Origin: Prevotella sp.
GTDB taxonomy: Bacteria; Bacteroidota; Bacteroidia; Bacteroidales; Bacteroidaceae
Direction of reading: 5' to 3'
NCBI GenBank assembly: GCA_017460515.1
Contig: JAFUAY010000040.1
Span: forward strand, 58,595-122,594
Length of the DNA stretch: 64,000 bases
Shown here: positions 43,854-52,499 of the stretch, in pieces
How the letters are laid out: each line of letters starts with the position of its first letter
How positions within the stretch are numbered: position 1 is the stretch's first letter
Position numbers and translations under genes: made by a program
The notes under the pieces: model-generated
The model's database searches: none
Told to the model about the DNA's origin: nothing
What the model saw: only the letters and a program-made list of their open reading frames with translations

Positions 43854-45182
43854 TCATTCCTTACCGCTTAAAAAATATGATAGTAGGCTTTGCCAGTAGC
43901 GTTCCTGGCTTTCGCTGGTAGCGTTCCTGGCTTTCACTGGTAGCGTTCTTGGCTTTCGCTGGTAGCGTTCTTGGCTTTCGCTGATAGCGTTCCTATGCTT
44001 TGCTCCTGGCGTTTCAGTGGAACGCTCCGAAGCGTAGTCCTTCGTTGCCATTTCGTAGCACAGCTTCAGCCAGATAATAGCTACGGGCAGCGCTTTCAGT
44101 GCGTAGGGCTGCACCAGTTCCTTGCGAATCACGGCAGGAAACAAATCACTGGGCGACAGGCTCGTCAGGATGAAGGCAAATACCATCAGCACGATGTCGG
44201 TAGTGCTGCGTTTCCATGGAACTGCTGTGTACCAGATGACTACGCCAGTCAGTGCAATCACGTAGCCACTCGACTCACTTCCTGTGGAGAACAATACCAC
44301 AAACATCATTACTGAAGCCAGCAGGGTCTGTCGGAAAGCCATCAGTTTGTATTGTGAAAAGCGCAGATAGGGTAGTGCGAAGAGCAGCAATCCAGGAAGT
44401 ATAATCCATAGGTCACTATACGTAGCACATCCGGATATCTTGCGAATCATGCCCAGTAGTGAGATGTTCTGGTGCATGGCAAACATGTTCTCATCGTTCT
44501 TGCCCGTCAGACTGTCCATCCATTCCGCATATTGTCCAAAGATATAGTCAGGACTGCTGATGATCATCGGGGCGGCAATCAGTATGATGCTCCATCCGAT
44601 GAGTGACAATACGAAGCGCGTTTTGTGTTTCGAGAAAAAGAAGAAGGCCAATCCTACGACACCATAAAGCTTAACCAGCGTTCCCAGTACGATGAAAAAC
44701 GCAGCCGAGGCATCGCGTTCTTTCTCTATCAAGAAGAAGACCAGCAGGATGATGGCAGTGATGGCTATGTTGAACTGCTGCATGTAGAGGGCAGTCAGCA
44801 GTTCGTGTGCACAGAACCAGAGCACAAACAGTTGCTGGCGGTCGGTAAGTAGTGAACGTCGTATAGCCACATAAAGGAACAATGCAAGGGCGATGCACCA
44901 CAGGATGAGTCCCACCCATTCAGGCACAACGGCAAAGGGGGCGATGACCAGTGAGAACAGCGGACCGTAATGGTTCGTGTCCCAATATTCAGCAGGGTAG
45001 GGCACAAAGAGTGATACCTGCTGCCATGCGTGCCAGAATACACCTCGGAAAATCAGGAAGTTGTTGTGACTATGCATCTTCATCAGGGCGGCAATCACTG
45101 CCAGCAGCATCCAAAGACCTGCCAGTGTACGATAGTCGCGCCAGATAGGCTTTGCCAGAAAGGATTGTATCTTTTCTTTCAT
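43854..45182 (-). CDS. GT87-like polyprenyl-mannose transferase (DUF2029)
   Basis: The product is 442 residues from the ATG at 45182; the in-frame ATG at 45239 lies upstream of the -7 element. About ten helices with the DUF2029/GT87 layout: YPAEYWDTNHYGPLFSLVIA near residue 60 (catalytic-type Asp in the first loop) and LLTALYMQQFNIAITAIILL. These enzymes add sugars from polyprenyl phosphate in the periplasm. The last 50 residues are encoded by a 22-bp tandem repeat (ISESQERY ... ATSESQERYW) and are not part of the family. Confidence 0.78.
   Translation of the reverse strand: MKEKIQSFLAKPIWRDYRTLAGLWMLLAVIAALMKMHSHNNFLIFRGVFWHAWQQVSLFVPYPAEYWDTNHYGPLFSLVIAPFAVVPEWVGLILWCIALALFLYVAIRRSLLTDRQQLFVLWFCAHELLTALYMQQFNIAITAIILLVFFLIEKERDASAAFFIVLGTLVKLYGVVGLAFFFFSKHKTRFVLSLIGWSIILIAAPMIISSPDYIFGQYAEWMDSLTGKNDENMFAMHQNISLLGMIRKISGCATYSDLWIILPGLLLFALPYLRFSQYKLMAFRQTLLASVMMFVVLFSTGSESSGYVIALTGVVIWYTAVPWKRSTTDIVLMVFAFILTSLSPSDLFPAVIRKELVQPYALKALPVAIIWLKLCYEMATKDYASERSTETPGAKHRNAISESQERYQRKPRTLPVKARNATSESQERYWQSLLSYFLSGKE
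43897..43990. repeat. 22-bp tandem repeat in the GT87-like gene end
   Basis: Four units of TAGCGTTCCTGGCTTTCGCT plus GG start at 43897, 43919, 43941 and 43963; a degenerate fifth follows. 22 is not a multiple of 3, so three units give a 22-residue peptide period. Confidence 0.9.
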
Positions 45183-45214
45183 GGAAAAATACTTGTTTGT
45201 GTTATTATTGAGTG

Positions 45215-45222
45215 CAAAGGTA
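45215..45222 (-). promoter_or_regulatory. -7 element of the GT87-like gene
   Basis: TACCTTTG on the minus strand inside TTATTCGTACCTTTGC; the same 16-nt box occurs in the divergent GT2 promoter and before the ABC gene. Confidence 0.7.
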
Positions 45223-45262
45223 CGAATAAGCGAGAACAATACAAAATAAAACTAATTATAAT

Positions 45263-45293
45263 TTTGATTTTCGCTTTCTTATTCGTACCTTTG
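45263..45293 (+). promoter_or_regulatory. Promoter of the GT2 gene at 45299
   Basis: TTTG (45263-45266), 19 nt, TACCTTTG (45286-45293); ATG 6 nt later, near-leaderless. Confidence 0.8.
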
Positions 45294-45298
45294 CCCCC

Positions 45299-46072
45299 AT
45301 GAATGATCATCATCAGATATCGGTAGTCATCAATACCTATAATGCCGAACGCCATTTGGAACGTGTCATTGAGGCCGTCAGCGACTTCGATGAGATATTG
45401 GTGTGCGATATGGAGAGTACCGATCGTACACTTGAGATTGCCCGGAAACATGGTTGCAGAATCATCACTTTTCCCAAAGAACAGCACAGCATTGTGGAGC
45501 CTGCTCGCGAGTTTGCTATCCATGAGGCAAAGTGCGAATGGGTATTGGTGGTCGATGCTGACGAGATTGTGACACCCCAGTTGCGTGCCTATCTCTACGA
45601 ACAGATACGTCGAGGCGATGCACCCGATGGTATTGCCATCCCTCGCAAGAACTATTTCATGGGTCGATTTCTCCATTCAGCCTATCCCGACTATGTGTTG
45701 CGATTCTTCCGTCGAGACAAGACCCACTGGCCCCCAGTCATCCATTGCTCACCTGTGATAGAAGGCAGGGTGGTTCGTATTCCGAAAAACAGGAAAGACC
45801 TGGCCTTTGAACATCTGGCTAATGACAGCGTGAGCGATATACTTCGTAAGTCGGACACTTATTCTAACTACGAAATGCCCCGTCGACGTCATAAGAACTA
45901 TGGTTTGTTGGCACTTTTCTTCCGACCTACGCTCCGTTTCCTGAAGTCGTATGTGCTCAAAAGAGGCTTCCTGGATGGGAAAGCCGGACTCATTCATGCC
46001 CTTCTGGATGGTATCTACCAGACCGTAATTGTGTCAAAACTGATAGAAGAAAGAGAGCAAAAGGCGAAATAA
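45299..46072 (+). CDS. Glycosyltransferase family 2, WaaE-like
   Basis: The 257-residue product has ISVVINTYNAERHLERVIEA, CDMESTDRTLEIARK, VLVVDADEIVTPQL (DxD) and a C-terminal basic region. This is the pattern of WaaE/KdtX-like LPS core glucosyltransferases. It faces away from the GT87-like gene and precedes the ABC exporter, suggesting a role in LPS or lipid-linked glycan synthesis. Confidence 0.85.
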   Translation: MNDHHQISVVINTYNAERHLERVIEAVSDFDEILVCDMESTDRTLEIARKHGCRIITFPKEQHSIVEPAREFAIHEAKCEWVLVVDADEIVTPQLRAYLYEQIRRGDAPDGIAIPRKNYFMGRFLHSAYPDYVLRFFRRDKTHWPPVIHCSPVIEGRVVRIPKNRKDLAFEHLANDSVSDILRKSDTYSNYEMPRRRHKNYGLLALFFRPTLRFLKSYVLKRGFLDGKAGLIHALLDGIYQTVIVSKLIEEREQKAK

Positions 46073-46083
46073 AAACATATATA

Positions 46084-46115
46084 TTTGCATTTTCGCTCGC
46101 TTATTCGTACCTTTG
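46084..46115 (+). promoter_or_regulatory. Promoter of the ABC exporter gene
   Basis: TTTG (46084-46087), 20 nt, TACCTTTG (46108-46115) within TTATTCGTACCTTTGC. Confidence 0.8.
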
Positions 46116-46141
46116 CATCCGAAATATAAGAATCCTAAATT

Positions 46142-47977
46142 ATGTTGAAACAATTTCTCTCTATAATGGCGCGCTACCTGAAGCCGTATCGTAAGTATCT
46201 GGTATGGTCGGTAGCGTTGAATTTCTTGTCCCAATGGCTGAACGTGTTCTCGTTCGTTGTGCTGATTCCTATTCTGAATATCCTGTTCAAGATTGATACA
46301 ACAGTCTATGAGTACAAGGAGTGGACATGGGAAACACTCAATAAGGATCTTATAGTCAATAACGGCTATGCATGGGTACAGGAGATGATAACCAATTACG
46401 GAGCTTTCCTTACGTTAGTCATCATGGGCCTTGCTCTCATTGTGATGACAGCCTTCAAGACCACGGGCTATTTTGCTTCATCTGCTGTGATGGTTCCGCT
46501 CAGAACTGGCGTGGTGCGTGATATCCGTATCGAAGTATATAATAAGGTGTTGAAATTGCCTCTGAGTTTCTTCTCTGAGGAGCGCAAGGGTGATATCATT
46601 GCCCGTATGTCAGCCGACGTACAGTGTGTAGAGTCCTCTATCACTAGCAGTATCGATATGCTGATTCGTCAGCCTATTGCCATCTTGGTGTGTTTCTTCA
46701 CACTGTTTACGGTGAGTTGGCAGATGACCCTCTTCGTCTTGGTCGTTGCTCCTGTTGCCGGATGGATTATGGGCATCGTGAGTCGTAAGCTGAAGAGTCA
46801 GTCGGCAGCAGTCCAGGGACAGTGGGGCGATATCATTGCCCAATTGGATGAGACACTTGGCGGATTGCGAATCATCAAAGCCTTTATCGCTGAGAAAAAG
46901 ATGGAGAAACGTTTCCAATATGTCAACGACGAGTTCCGTAAGGGTATGAACGCGATGATTATCCGTCAGAATGCCGCTCACCCCATGTCGGAGTTCTTGG
47001 GAACTATCATCATCGTAGTGGTTCTGTGGTTCGGTGGTTCGCTGATTCTGAACGAATCGAACCTCATCGATGCTTCTACGTTCATTTTCTATATGGTGAT
47101 CCTCTACAGCGTTATTAACCCGCTGAAGGAACTGTCAAGAGCAACCTATCAGATTCCCCTTGGACTGGCTTCAATGGATCGTATTGATTTCATTCTGAAG
47201 GCAGAGAATCCTATCAAGGAACCTGAGCATCCACAGCCTCTACCCTCGTTTGAACATGAGATTGAACTGCGTGACGTGTCGTTCAATTATATCGAGGACC
47301 GTCCTGTGCTGAAGCATATCAACCTAACTGTTCCCAAAGGTAAGACCATCGCACTCGTAGGACAGTCAGGTTCTGGTAAGTCTACCCTTGTCGACCTGAT
47401 TCCCCGCTATCACGACGTGAAGGAGGGTGAGGTGCTCATCGATGGCAATAATATCAAGGGACTGCGCATCAGCGAACTGCGCTCACTCATAGGTAATGTG
47501 AACCAGGAAGCAATTCTTTTCAACGATACCTTCTATAACAATATCACCTTTGGAGTCGACAATGCTACGATGGAGCAGGTTATCGAGGCAGCCAAGATAG
47601 CCAATGCCCACGAGTTCATCATGGAGAGTGAGCACGGTTATGATACGATGATTGGCGATCGTGGCGGACGTCTCTCTGGTGGACAGCGCCAGCGTGTTTC
47701 TATTGCCCGTGCCATTCTGAAGAATCCGCCCATCCTGATTCTTGATGAGGCTACTTCAGCTCTTGATACTGAGAGCGAACGCCTGGTGCAGGAAGCTCTG
47801 GAACGACTGATGAAGAGTCGCACCACCATTGCCATTGCCCACCGCCTGTCGACTATCAAGAATGCAGACGAGATATGTGTACTCTACGAAGGCGAGATTG
47901 TAGAGCGCGGACAGCATGAAGAGCTCATCGCCAAGAATGGCTACTACAAGCGCCTCTACGATATGCAGCAGCTGTAA
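46142..47977 (+). CDS. ABC exporter, MsbA-like half-transporter
   Basis: The 611-residue product has a six-helix membrane domain (residues 20-340) and an ATPase domain: Walker A VGQSGSGKST, Q loop NVNQEAILF, signature RLSGGQRQRVSIAR, Walker B ILILDEATSALDTESE and switch His in IAHRLSTI. MsbA-type exporters flip lipid A or other lipid-linked glycans. The last 53 nt of this gene are duplicated after the next gene (49568-49620). Confidence 0.88.
   Translation: MLKQFLSIMARYLKPYRKYLVWSVALNFLSQWLNVFSFVVLIPILNILFKIDTTVYEYKEWTWETLNKDLIVNNGYAWVQEMITNYGAFLTLVIMGLALIVMTAFKTTGYFASSAVMVPLRTGVVRDIRIEVYNKVLKLPLSFFSEERKGDIIARMSADVQCVESSITSSIDMLIRQPIAILVCFFTLFTVSWQMTLFVLVVAPVAGWIMGIVSRKLKSQSAAVQGQWGDIIAQLDETLGGLRIIKAFIAEKKMEKRFQYVNDEFRKGMNAMIIRQNAAHPMSEFLGTIIIVVVLWFGGSLILNESNLIDASTFIFYMVILYSVINPLKELSRATYQIPLGLASMDRIDFILKAENPIKEPEHPQPLPSFEHEIELRDVSFNYIEDRPVLKHINLTVPKGKTIALVGQSGSGKSTLVDLIPRYHDVKEGEVLIDGNNIKGLRISELRSLIGNVNQEAILFNDTFYNNITFGVDNATMEQVIEAAKIANAHEFIMESEHGYDTMIGDRGGRLSGGQRQRVSIARAILKNPPILILDEATSALDTESERLVQEALERLMKSRTTIAIAHRLSTIKNADEICVLYEGEIVERGQHEELIAKNGYYKRLYDMQQL
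47925..47977 (+). repeat. Direct repeat 1: 3' end of the ABC gene
   Basis: 53 nt, 48 identical to 49568-49620; the last 35 nt including the stop are identical. Encodes IAKNGYYKRLYDMQQL. Confidence 0.9.
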
Positions 47978-48013
47978 ACTGGTCCGTGAGAAAATAATCA
48001 AGGAGATAAGAAT

Positions 48014-49558
48014 ATGACCAAGTTTCCAATAGGCATTCAGAACTTTGAGAAATTGCGTGAAGATGGCTTTGTCTATATTGACAAGACGAAGCAAATCTAT
48101 CATTTAGTAGGCCAGGGAGGATACTACTTCCTCAGTCGCCCGCGTCGTTTTGGTAAGTCCCTTCTTATTTCTACTCTTGAAGCTTATTTCGAGGGCAAAA
48201 GAGAGTTATTCAAAGACTTGGCTATCGAGCAGTTGGAAACTGAGTGGCAGCAATATCCCATACTTCATCTGGACCTCAATGCTGAGGACTACAGCTCGAA
48301 AGATGCCCTGCAGAATATTCTGAACCGATTCCTTTCAGAGTGGGAGAAGATCTACGGAAGTGATGAAGCAGAGAATACCGTAAGTGGTCGTTTTGCAGGT
48401 GTTATCCGTCGCGCATACGAGAAGACGGGGAAAAAGGTGGTCATACTTGTTGATGAATACGATAAGCCCATGGTCATGAACTTTGATAACGATGAGCTTC
48501 AGGACCGATTCCGTAATACGCTGAAAGCTTTTTATGGAGTTATGAAGAGCTGCGACCGCTATATCCGCTTTGCCCTACTGACAGGTGTTACCAAGTTCTC
48601 GAAGGTCAGTGTGTTCAGTGACTTGAACAATCTGCGAGACATATCCATGCTGAAGGACTATGAGGATATTTGTGGCCTTACTGAACAAGAGATTCGTGAA
48701 CACATGAATGAAGGCGTAGAAGCCTTGGCTGAAGCCTGTTCACTTTCTGTTGATGACTGCTACGCTAAACTGAAAAAGAAATATGACGGCTATCATTTCT
48801 GCTATGGTGGCGTAGGCATCTACAATCCCTTCAGCGTTATAAATACCCTTCAGAACCGTGCTTTTGGTAATTATTGGTTCAGTACGGGAACACCTACGCA
48901 GCTTGTCGTTCTGCTGAAGAATTGTAACTTCAACCTGAACGACCTGACAACGGGTGAAATAAGTACTCAGATGCTGGGCAGTATAGAGACGATGCGCGAG
49001 AATCCCGTCCCGCTGATATTCCAGAGTGGCTATCTCACCATTAAGGACTATGATGAGGAGTTTGACCTTTATAAGTTGGGATTCCCTAACGTAGAGGTAG
49101 AAAGCAGTTTTATGGGATTCCTCATGCCACTCTACTCCAACTCAGGAACTAATAGCACGCAGTTCGGTGCCTATCAGTTTGTGCGAGAAATACGAAATGG
49201 TCAGCCAGAGGCATTCATGAAGCGCCTTTCGGCTATGATGGCCGATACAGACTATCGTATCGTAGGTGACTCAGAACTATATTTCCAGAACTTTTGCTAT
49301 GTGTTCTTCCGATTGTTGGGCTTCTATGTTGAGGTGGAACGAGCCACAAGCGATGGACGTATGGATATGATAATAAAGACGAAGGACTACATCTATATCA
49401 TGGAGTTCAAACTCAATAAGACTGCTGACGAAGCCTTGAAACAGATAGAAGAAAAGGGTTATGCCTTATCCTTCTCTGCTGACAAACGTACTATATATAA
49501 AATAGGTATAAATTTCAATCTCGACAAGCGATGCATTGACGAGTGGAAGGTTGCATGA
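48014..49558 (+). CDS. AAA-ATPase-like / PD-(D/E)XK nuclease protein
   Basis: The 514-residue product has an N-terminal AAA-ATPase-like domain (PF09820 type): FPIGIQNFEKLREDGFVYID, Walker A RPRRFGKS, Walker B VVILVDEYDKP. The C-terminus is a PD-(D/E)XK nuclease (PF08011 type), GRMDMIIKTKDYIYIMEFK with Asp and E-x-K intact. These genes are present in many copies in gut Bacteroidales; their job is unknown, with mobility or defence suggested. A ribosome site (AGGAG) precedes the ATG. It sits between two copies of the ABC gene end. Confidence 0.88.
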   Translation: MTKFPIGIQNFEKLREDGFVYIDKTKQIYHLVGQGGYYFLSRPRRFGKSLLISTLEAYFEGKRELFKDLAIEQLETEWQQYPILHLDLNAEDYSSKDALQNILNRFLSEWEKIYGSDEAENTVSGRFAGVIRRAYEKTGKKVVILVDEYDKPMVMNFDNDELQDRFRNTLKAFYGVMKSCDRYIRFALLTGVTKFSKVSVFSDLNNLRDISMLKDYEDICGLTEQEIREHMNEGVEALAEACSLSVDDCYAKLKKKYDGYHFCYGGVGIYNPFSVINTLQNRAFGNYWFSTGTPTQLVVLLKNCNFNLNDLTTGEISTQMLGSIETMRENPVPLIFQSGYLTIKDYDEEFDLYKLGFPNVEVESSFMGFLMPLYSNSGTNSTQFGAYQFVREIRNGQPEAFMKRLSAMMADTDYRIVGDSELYFQNFCYVFFRLLGFYVEVERATSDGRMDMIIKTKDYIYIMEFKLNKTADEALKQIEEKGYALSFSADKRTIYKIGINFNLDKRCIDEWKVA

Positions 49559-49620
49559 TACTAGTGATCATTGCCAAAAACGGTCACTACAAGCGCCTCT
49601 ACGATATGCAGCAGCTGTAA
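49555..49620 (+). pseudogene. Duplicated 3' end of the ABC exporter gene
   Basis: An ATG overlapping the AAA stop (ATGA at 49555) opens 21 codons that end IIAKNGHYKRLYDMQQL, almost the same as the last residues of the ABC protein. Direct repeat 2 is 49568-49620. Five of 53 bases differ and most are synonymous, so this looks like a remnant of another ABC allele, not a recent copy. Confidence 0.8.
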
Positions 49621-49658
49621 TTAAAAGAATAATAAGTAACAAAAAATCAGAACTGGAT

Positions 49659-50981
49659 ATGAAAATATTGTATATTACACCGTATATTCCCTATCCCTTG
49701 AATTCGGGAGGTAATCAGGCGTTTTTCACACTGACTAATCTGGTTCGACAGAAACATGATTTATCAGTTTTACTGTATGCTCACAGTTCGAAGGAAAAGG
49801 AGAACGTGGAGAAGTTGAAGCAGCTGTGGCCCGATGTTACGTTTTATGTCTATGAAGGTGCTCGCCCCACTATTGATACTGAAGAGAATGAGATGAAGCG
49901 TGCTATAGAGAGAATGACATGGAAAGACCGTAAGGCCTGTAACATGTTCTCGTATTTCCAGAACTCTATGAAGCGCAAGATCAAAAGACGTGTTCGTAAG
50001 GTAGGTATGGAACAGGCTTCAGCACCGTCAGTTGATTTCGTGAAGAGTCACTCTACTCTTTTTCTTGGTACTGATGATTTGTTCCCAGAATTCTGCTCAT
50101 ATGTGAAAGAGGTGGCTGCCAAGGGCTTTGATGCTATTCAAGTAGAGTTTTATGATTATCTCCCATTGGTGCTTTTCTTGCCAAAAGAAGCCAGAAAGGT
50201 CTTTGTCCATCATGAGCTTCGCTTTGTCCGCAATACCAATGAGATGGATCTTTTCAAGGAGGTAACCCCGTCTGATATGCTGTTGTTCGCGAAAGAAAAG
50301 GCACAGGAATTGTACTATCTTTCAGCCTTCGATGCCGTAGTAACGCTGACAAAGATTGATAAGGATATTCTTAGCGAGTATATCCCTGCTGACAAGATTT
50401 ATGTTTCGCCAGCAATCACTCAAACGGTGAGTCTGGAACATAAGACGTTTAGTCCTGCTTCTGATTTGGTGTTTGTGGGTAGTGGCGCTCATTTCCCCAA
50501 TGCCGATGCAATGGTCTGGTTCTGTAAGGAGGTCTATCCCATCTTGAAGAATAAGTTTAAGAAGGCACCGAAGGTGAATATTGTAGGTCAATGGTCATCT
50601 TTTTTGAAGAGTGGCTTGCAGAAAGCTTGTCCTGAAGTCCACTTCCCTGGCTTTGTTGATGACTTGCAGGCTTTCCTCAACGGAAAAATCTCTATCGTTC
50701 CTATTCGTATAGGTAGCGGTATGCGTATGAAAATTCTCGATTCCGTATTTGCAGCTACTCCTATTGTAACCACTTCAAAGGGTTGCGAGGGCTTGCCCAT
50801 GATTGATGGAGAGAACTGCCTAATTGCTGATGATGCCGACAGCTTTGCTGAGGCCGTATCACGCATGCAGGATGATGTTCAGCTGCAGGAGCGGCTGGCA
50901 GTTGCTGCCCAGCATTCTAAGACTAATATGCTCAACGAGCAGGAACTGCTTGAACTCCGACTTGCCGTATATCAAAAATAA
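49659..50981 (+). CDS. Glycosyltransferase family 4
   Basis: The product is 440 residues from the ATG at 49659 (MKILYITPYIPYPLNSGGNQ); the longer reading from 49536 runs through the duplicated repeat. GT-B features: YDYLPLVLFLPKEARKVFVH in the acceptor half, SDLVFVGSGAHFPNADAM, KISIVPIRIGSGMRMKILDS and ATPIVTTSKGCEGLP (donor binding). Substrate unknown. The 38 nt before the ATG follow directly on the repeat, so its original promoter may have been lost or moved. Confidence 0.86.
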   Translation: MKILYITPYIPYPLNSGGNQAFFTLTNLVRQKHDLSVLLYAHSSKEKENVEKLKQLWPDVTFYVYEGARPTIDTEENEMKRAIERMTWKDRKACNMFSYFQNSMKRKIKRRVRKVGMEQASAPSVDFVKSHSTLFLGTDDLFPEFCSYVKEVAAKGFDAIQVEFYDYLPLVLFLPKEARKVFVHHELRFVRNTNEMDLFKEVTPSDMLLFAKEKAQELYYLSAFDAVVTLTKIDKDILSEYIPADKIYVSPAITQTVSLEHKTFSPASDLVFVGSGAHFPNADAMVWFCKEVYPILKNKFKKAPKVNIVGQWSSFLKSGLQKACPEVHFPGFVDDLQAFLNGKISIVPIRIGSGMRMKILDSVFAATPIVTTSKGCEGLPMIDGENCLIADDADSFAEAVSRMQDDVQLQERLAVAAQHSKTNMLNEQELLELRLAVYQK

Positions 50982-50986
50982 TAGTC

Positions 50987-51895
50987 ATGATAATGGGAGA
51001 GAACTGTTCGCCTCTGGTAAGCGTTGCAATACCTGCCTATAAGCAGAAGTATCTGACTGAGGCTATCCGTTCCGTTCTGAAGCAAAGCTATCAGAACATT
51101 GAACTGATTATCGTCAATGATCGCTCACCTGAGGATATTGACGGGGTTGTATCGCAGTTCAGTGATGCACGTATCCGATACTACGTGAATGAGCAGAACC
51201 TGGGTGGAGCCAATCCCGCCAACAACTGGAACAAGTGTCTGTCGTATGCTAAGGGCGAATTCTTTGCCTTGCTTTGCGATGATGATCTGTATGAGCCAGA
51301 CTTCATTGAGCAGATGATGGCTCTTGCTGTGAAATATCCGAATACCAACGTATTCCGTGCAAGGGCCAATTTCATTGACAAGGAAGGCAAGGAAACCAAT
51401 CGCTATGCCAGTGCGCCTGAATGGGAATCGTGGGATGACTATCTGTGGCACGTATGCCATAACTACCGTAGTCAGACCATCTCTGAATGGATGTACCGTC
51501 GTGAAACAGTTGTCAATGCCGGTGGCTATGCCCTTTTACCTTTGGCCTGGTATGCTGACTATCTCTCCATCTTCCGCTTTGCCAAAGAGGGCGGCATTGC
51601 CTCAACCTATAACATTTTGGTACATTTCCGTTTGAGTGGCGACAATATCTCTTCGCAAGATGATAAAAACACCTTACAGAAGATTGAGGCGCAGAATATG
51701 TACAGAAAGGCCGTCGAGGACATGTTAGCTGATAATCCGGAAAAAGATCAAATGGTGGGTACCCTTAACTGGCTTCTCAAGCAGCATCTGCAGTATAACC
51801 TCAAGCACGCATCAAGATCAACGCTCCTGAAGTTGTATTTCAATAGGAAACAATATGAACTTCATGGTAAGACAATCTTGAAATACATGTTCTGA
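50987..51895 (+). CDS. Glycosyltransferase family 2
   Basis: The 302-residue product has LVSVAIPAYKQKYLTEAIRS, ELIIVNDRSPEDI, GEFFALLCDDDLYEPDFIEQ (DDD metal site) and a C-terminal helical part. It starts 5 nt after the GT4 gene (alternative ATG at 50993) and is followed by a terminator-like hairpin inside the ectopic repeat at 52001. Confidence 0.87.
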   Translation: MIMGENCSPLVSVAIPAYKQKYLTEAIRSVLKQSYQNIELIIVNDRSPEDIDGVVSQFSDARIRYYVNEQNLGGANPANNWNKCLSYAKGEFFALLCDDDLYEPDFIEQMMALAVKYPNTNVFRARANFIDKEGKETNRYASAPEWESWDDYLWHVCHNYRSQTISEWMYRRETVVNAGGYALLPLAWYADYLSIFRFAKEGGIASTYNILVHFRLSGDNISSQDDKNTLQKIEAQNMYRKAVEDMLADNPEKDQMVGTLNWLLKQHLQYNLKHASRSTLLKLYFNRKQYELHGKTILKYMF

Positions 51896-52000
51896 CACCT
51901 GTATTCTTTCATGACAGTCTCTATCACACGGATCTTTGTGCTTACTCATTGTATTAATTATTAATACAAAATTAATTCAAATAGCTGCTTCATCCATGGA

Positions 52001-52057
52001 CTAATCTCTATTTAGCTTCATAAACCAAACAGGAGACATTCCGCGAGAAATGTCTCC
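52001..52057 (+). repeat. Inverted repeat, left copy (ectopic ferredoxin terminator)
   Basis: 57 nt, 55 identical to the complement of 55773-55829. It includes the hairpin GGAGACATT...AATGTCTCC, here followed by GATTTTTTG, so it should terminate plus-strand transcripts from the GT2 gene. Confidence 0.9.
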
Positions 52058-52302
52058 GATTTTTTGTGGTCACATTCATTGAATGTGCCAAAAAGTTCAT
52101 AGGCTTATATCAATAGTACTACCATTTAATCTTTTACTCAATATAAAAACAGAACTGGAATGTTAAATAATTATTAATCGAATGCTGAAAAGCCAATAAT
52201 TACATTATTATGCTTATCTTTGCAAACTCTTAATCCATGACAATGGAGAGAGGATGACATATTTACGAGACAAGCGTGTCGCGTTCTTGTTTCTCTACTC
52301 AG

Positions 52303-52496
52303 AAAACGACCAAATTCATGCTGAGCAACGTTACAGAGAAACTGGGTACAAGTACGTTCGGGTTGCGGGCGTATGTTTTGCCTTGTTTTATCTGTAACAG
52401 GTTACTTGGTCGTTTCCTTGAGTTGGTAGAACAAAAGCGAAAGATATGCCTGCTTTTTTGTCTGCAGAAACAGTAGTCAACTCAAAAAACGACCAA
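52303..52496 (+). promoter_or_regulatory. Possible attenuator-like leader
   Basis: Segment 1 AAAACGACCAAA (52303-52314), segment 2 TTGGTCGTTTCCTTGAGTTG (52406-52425) and segment 3 CAACTCAAAAAACGACCAA (52478-52496). Segment 2 can pair with 1 (about 10 nt) or with 3 (18-19 nt); segment 3 ends 3 nt before the start codon at 52500. Confidence 0.5.
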
Positions 52497-52499
52497 ACA

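Larger units (their letters stand above)
51896..52499 (+). other. Noncoding junction and leader of the glycosyltransferase island
   Basis: No credible gene. Contents: a 21-bp perfect palindrome at 51949-51969 (arms TTGTATTAAT/ATTAATACAA), the 57-bp ectopic terminator copy (52001-52057), a 17-bp palindrome at 52071-52087 (CACATTCA/TGAATGTG), a TATCTTTG -7-like element at 52214-52221, then a leader with three mutually complementary segments before the DUF5672 start. A 66-codon reading frame (52276-52476) is not supported. Confidence 0.7.

Noticed and set aside
48014-49620. Transposon or IS element carrying the AAA gene
   Set aside because: No transposase, no terminal inverted repeats; the flanking repeats are homologous gene ends that differ at five bases, not a fresh target duplication.
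52276-52476. 66-codon open frame before DUF5672
   Set aside because: No ribosome site, no recognisable fold, and it covers the complementary segments of the leader.
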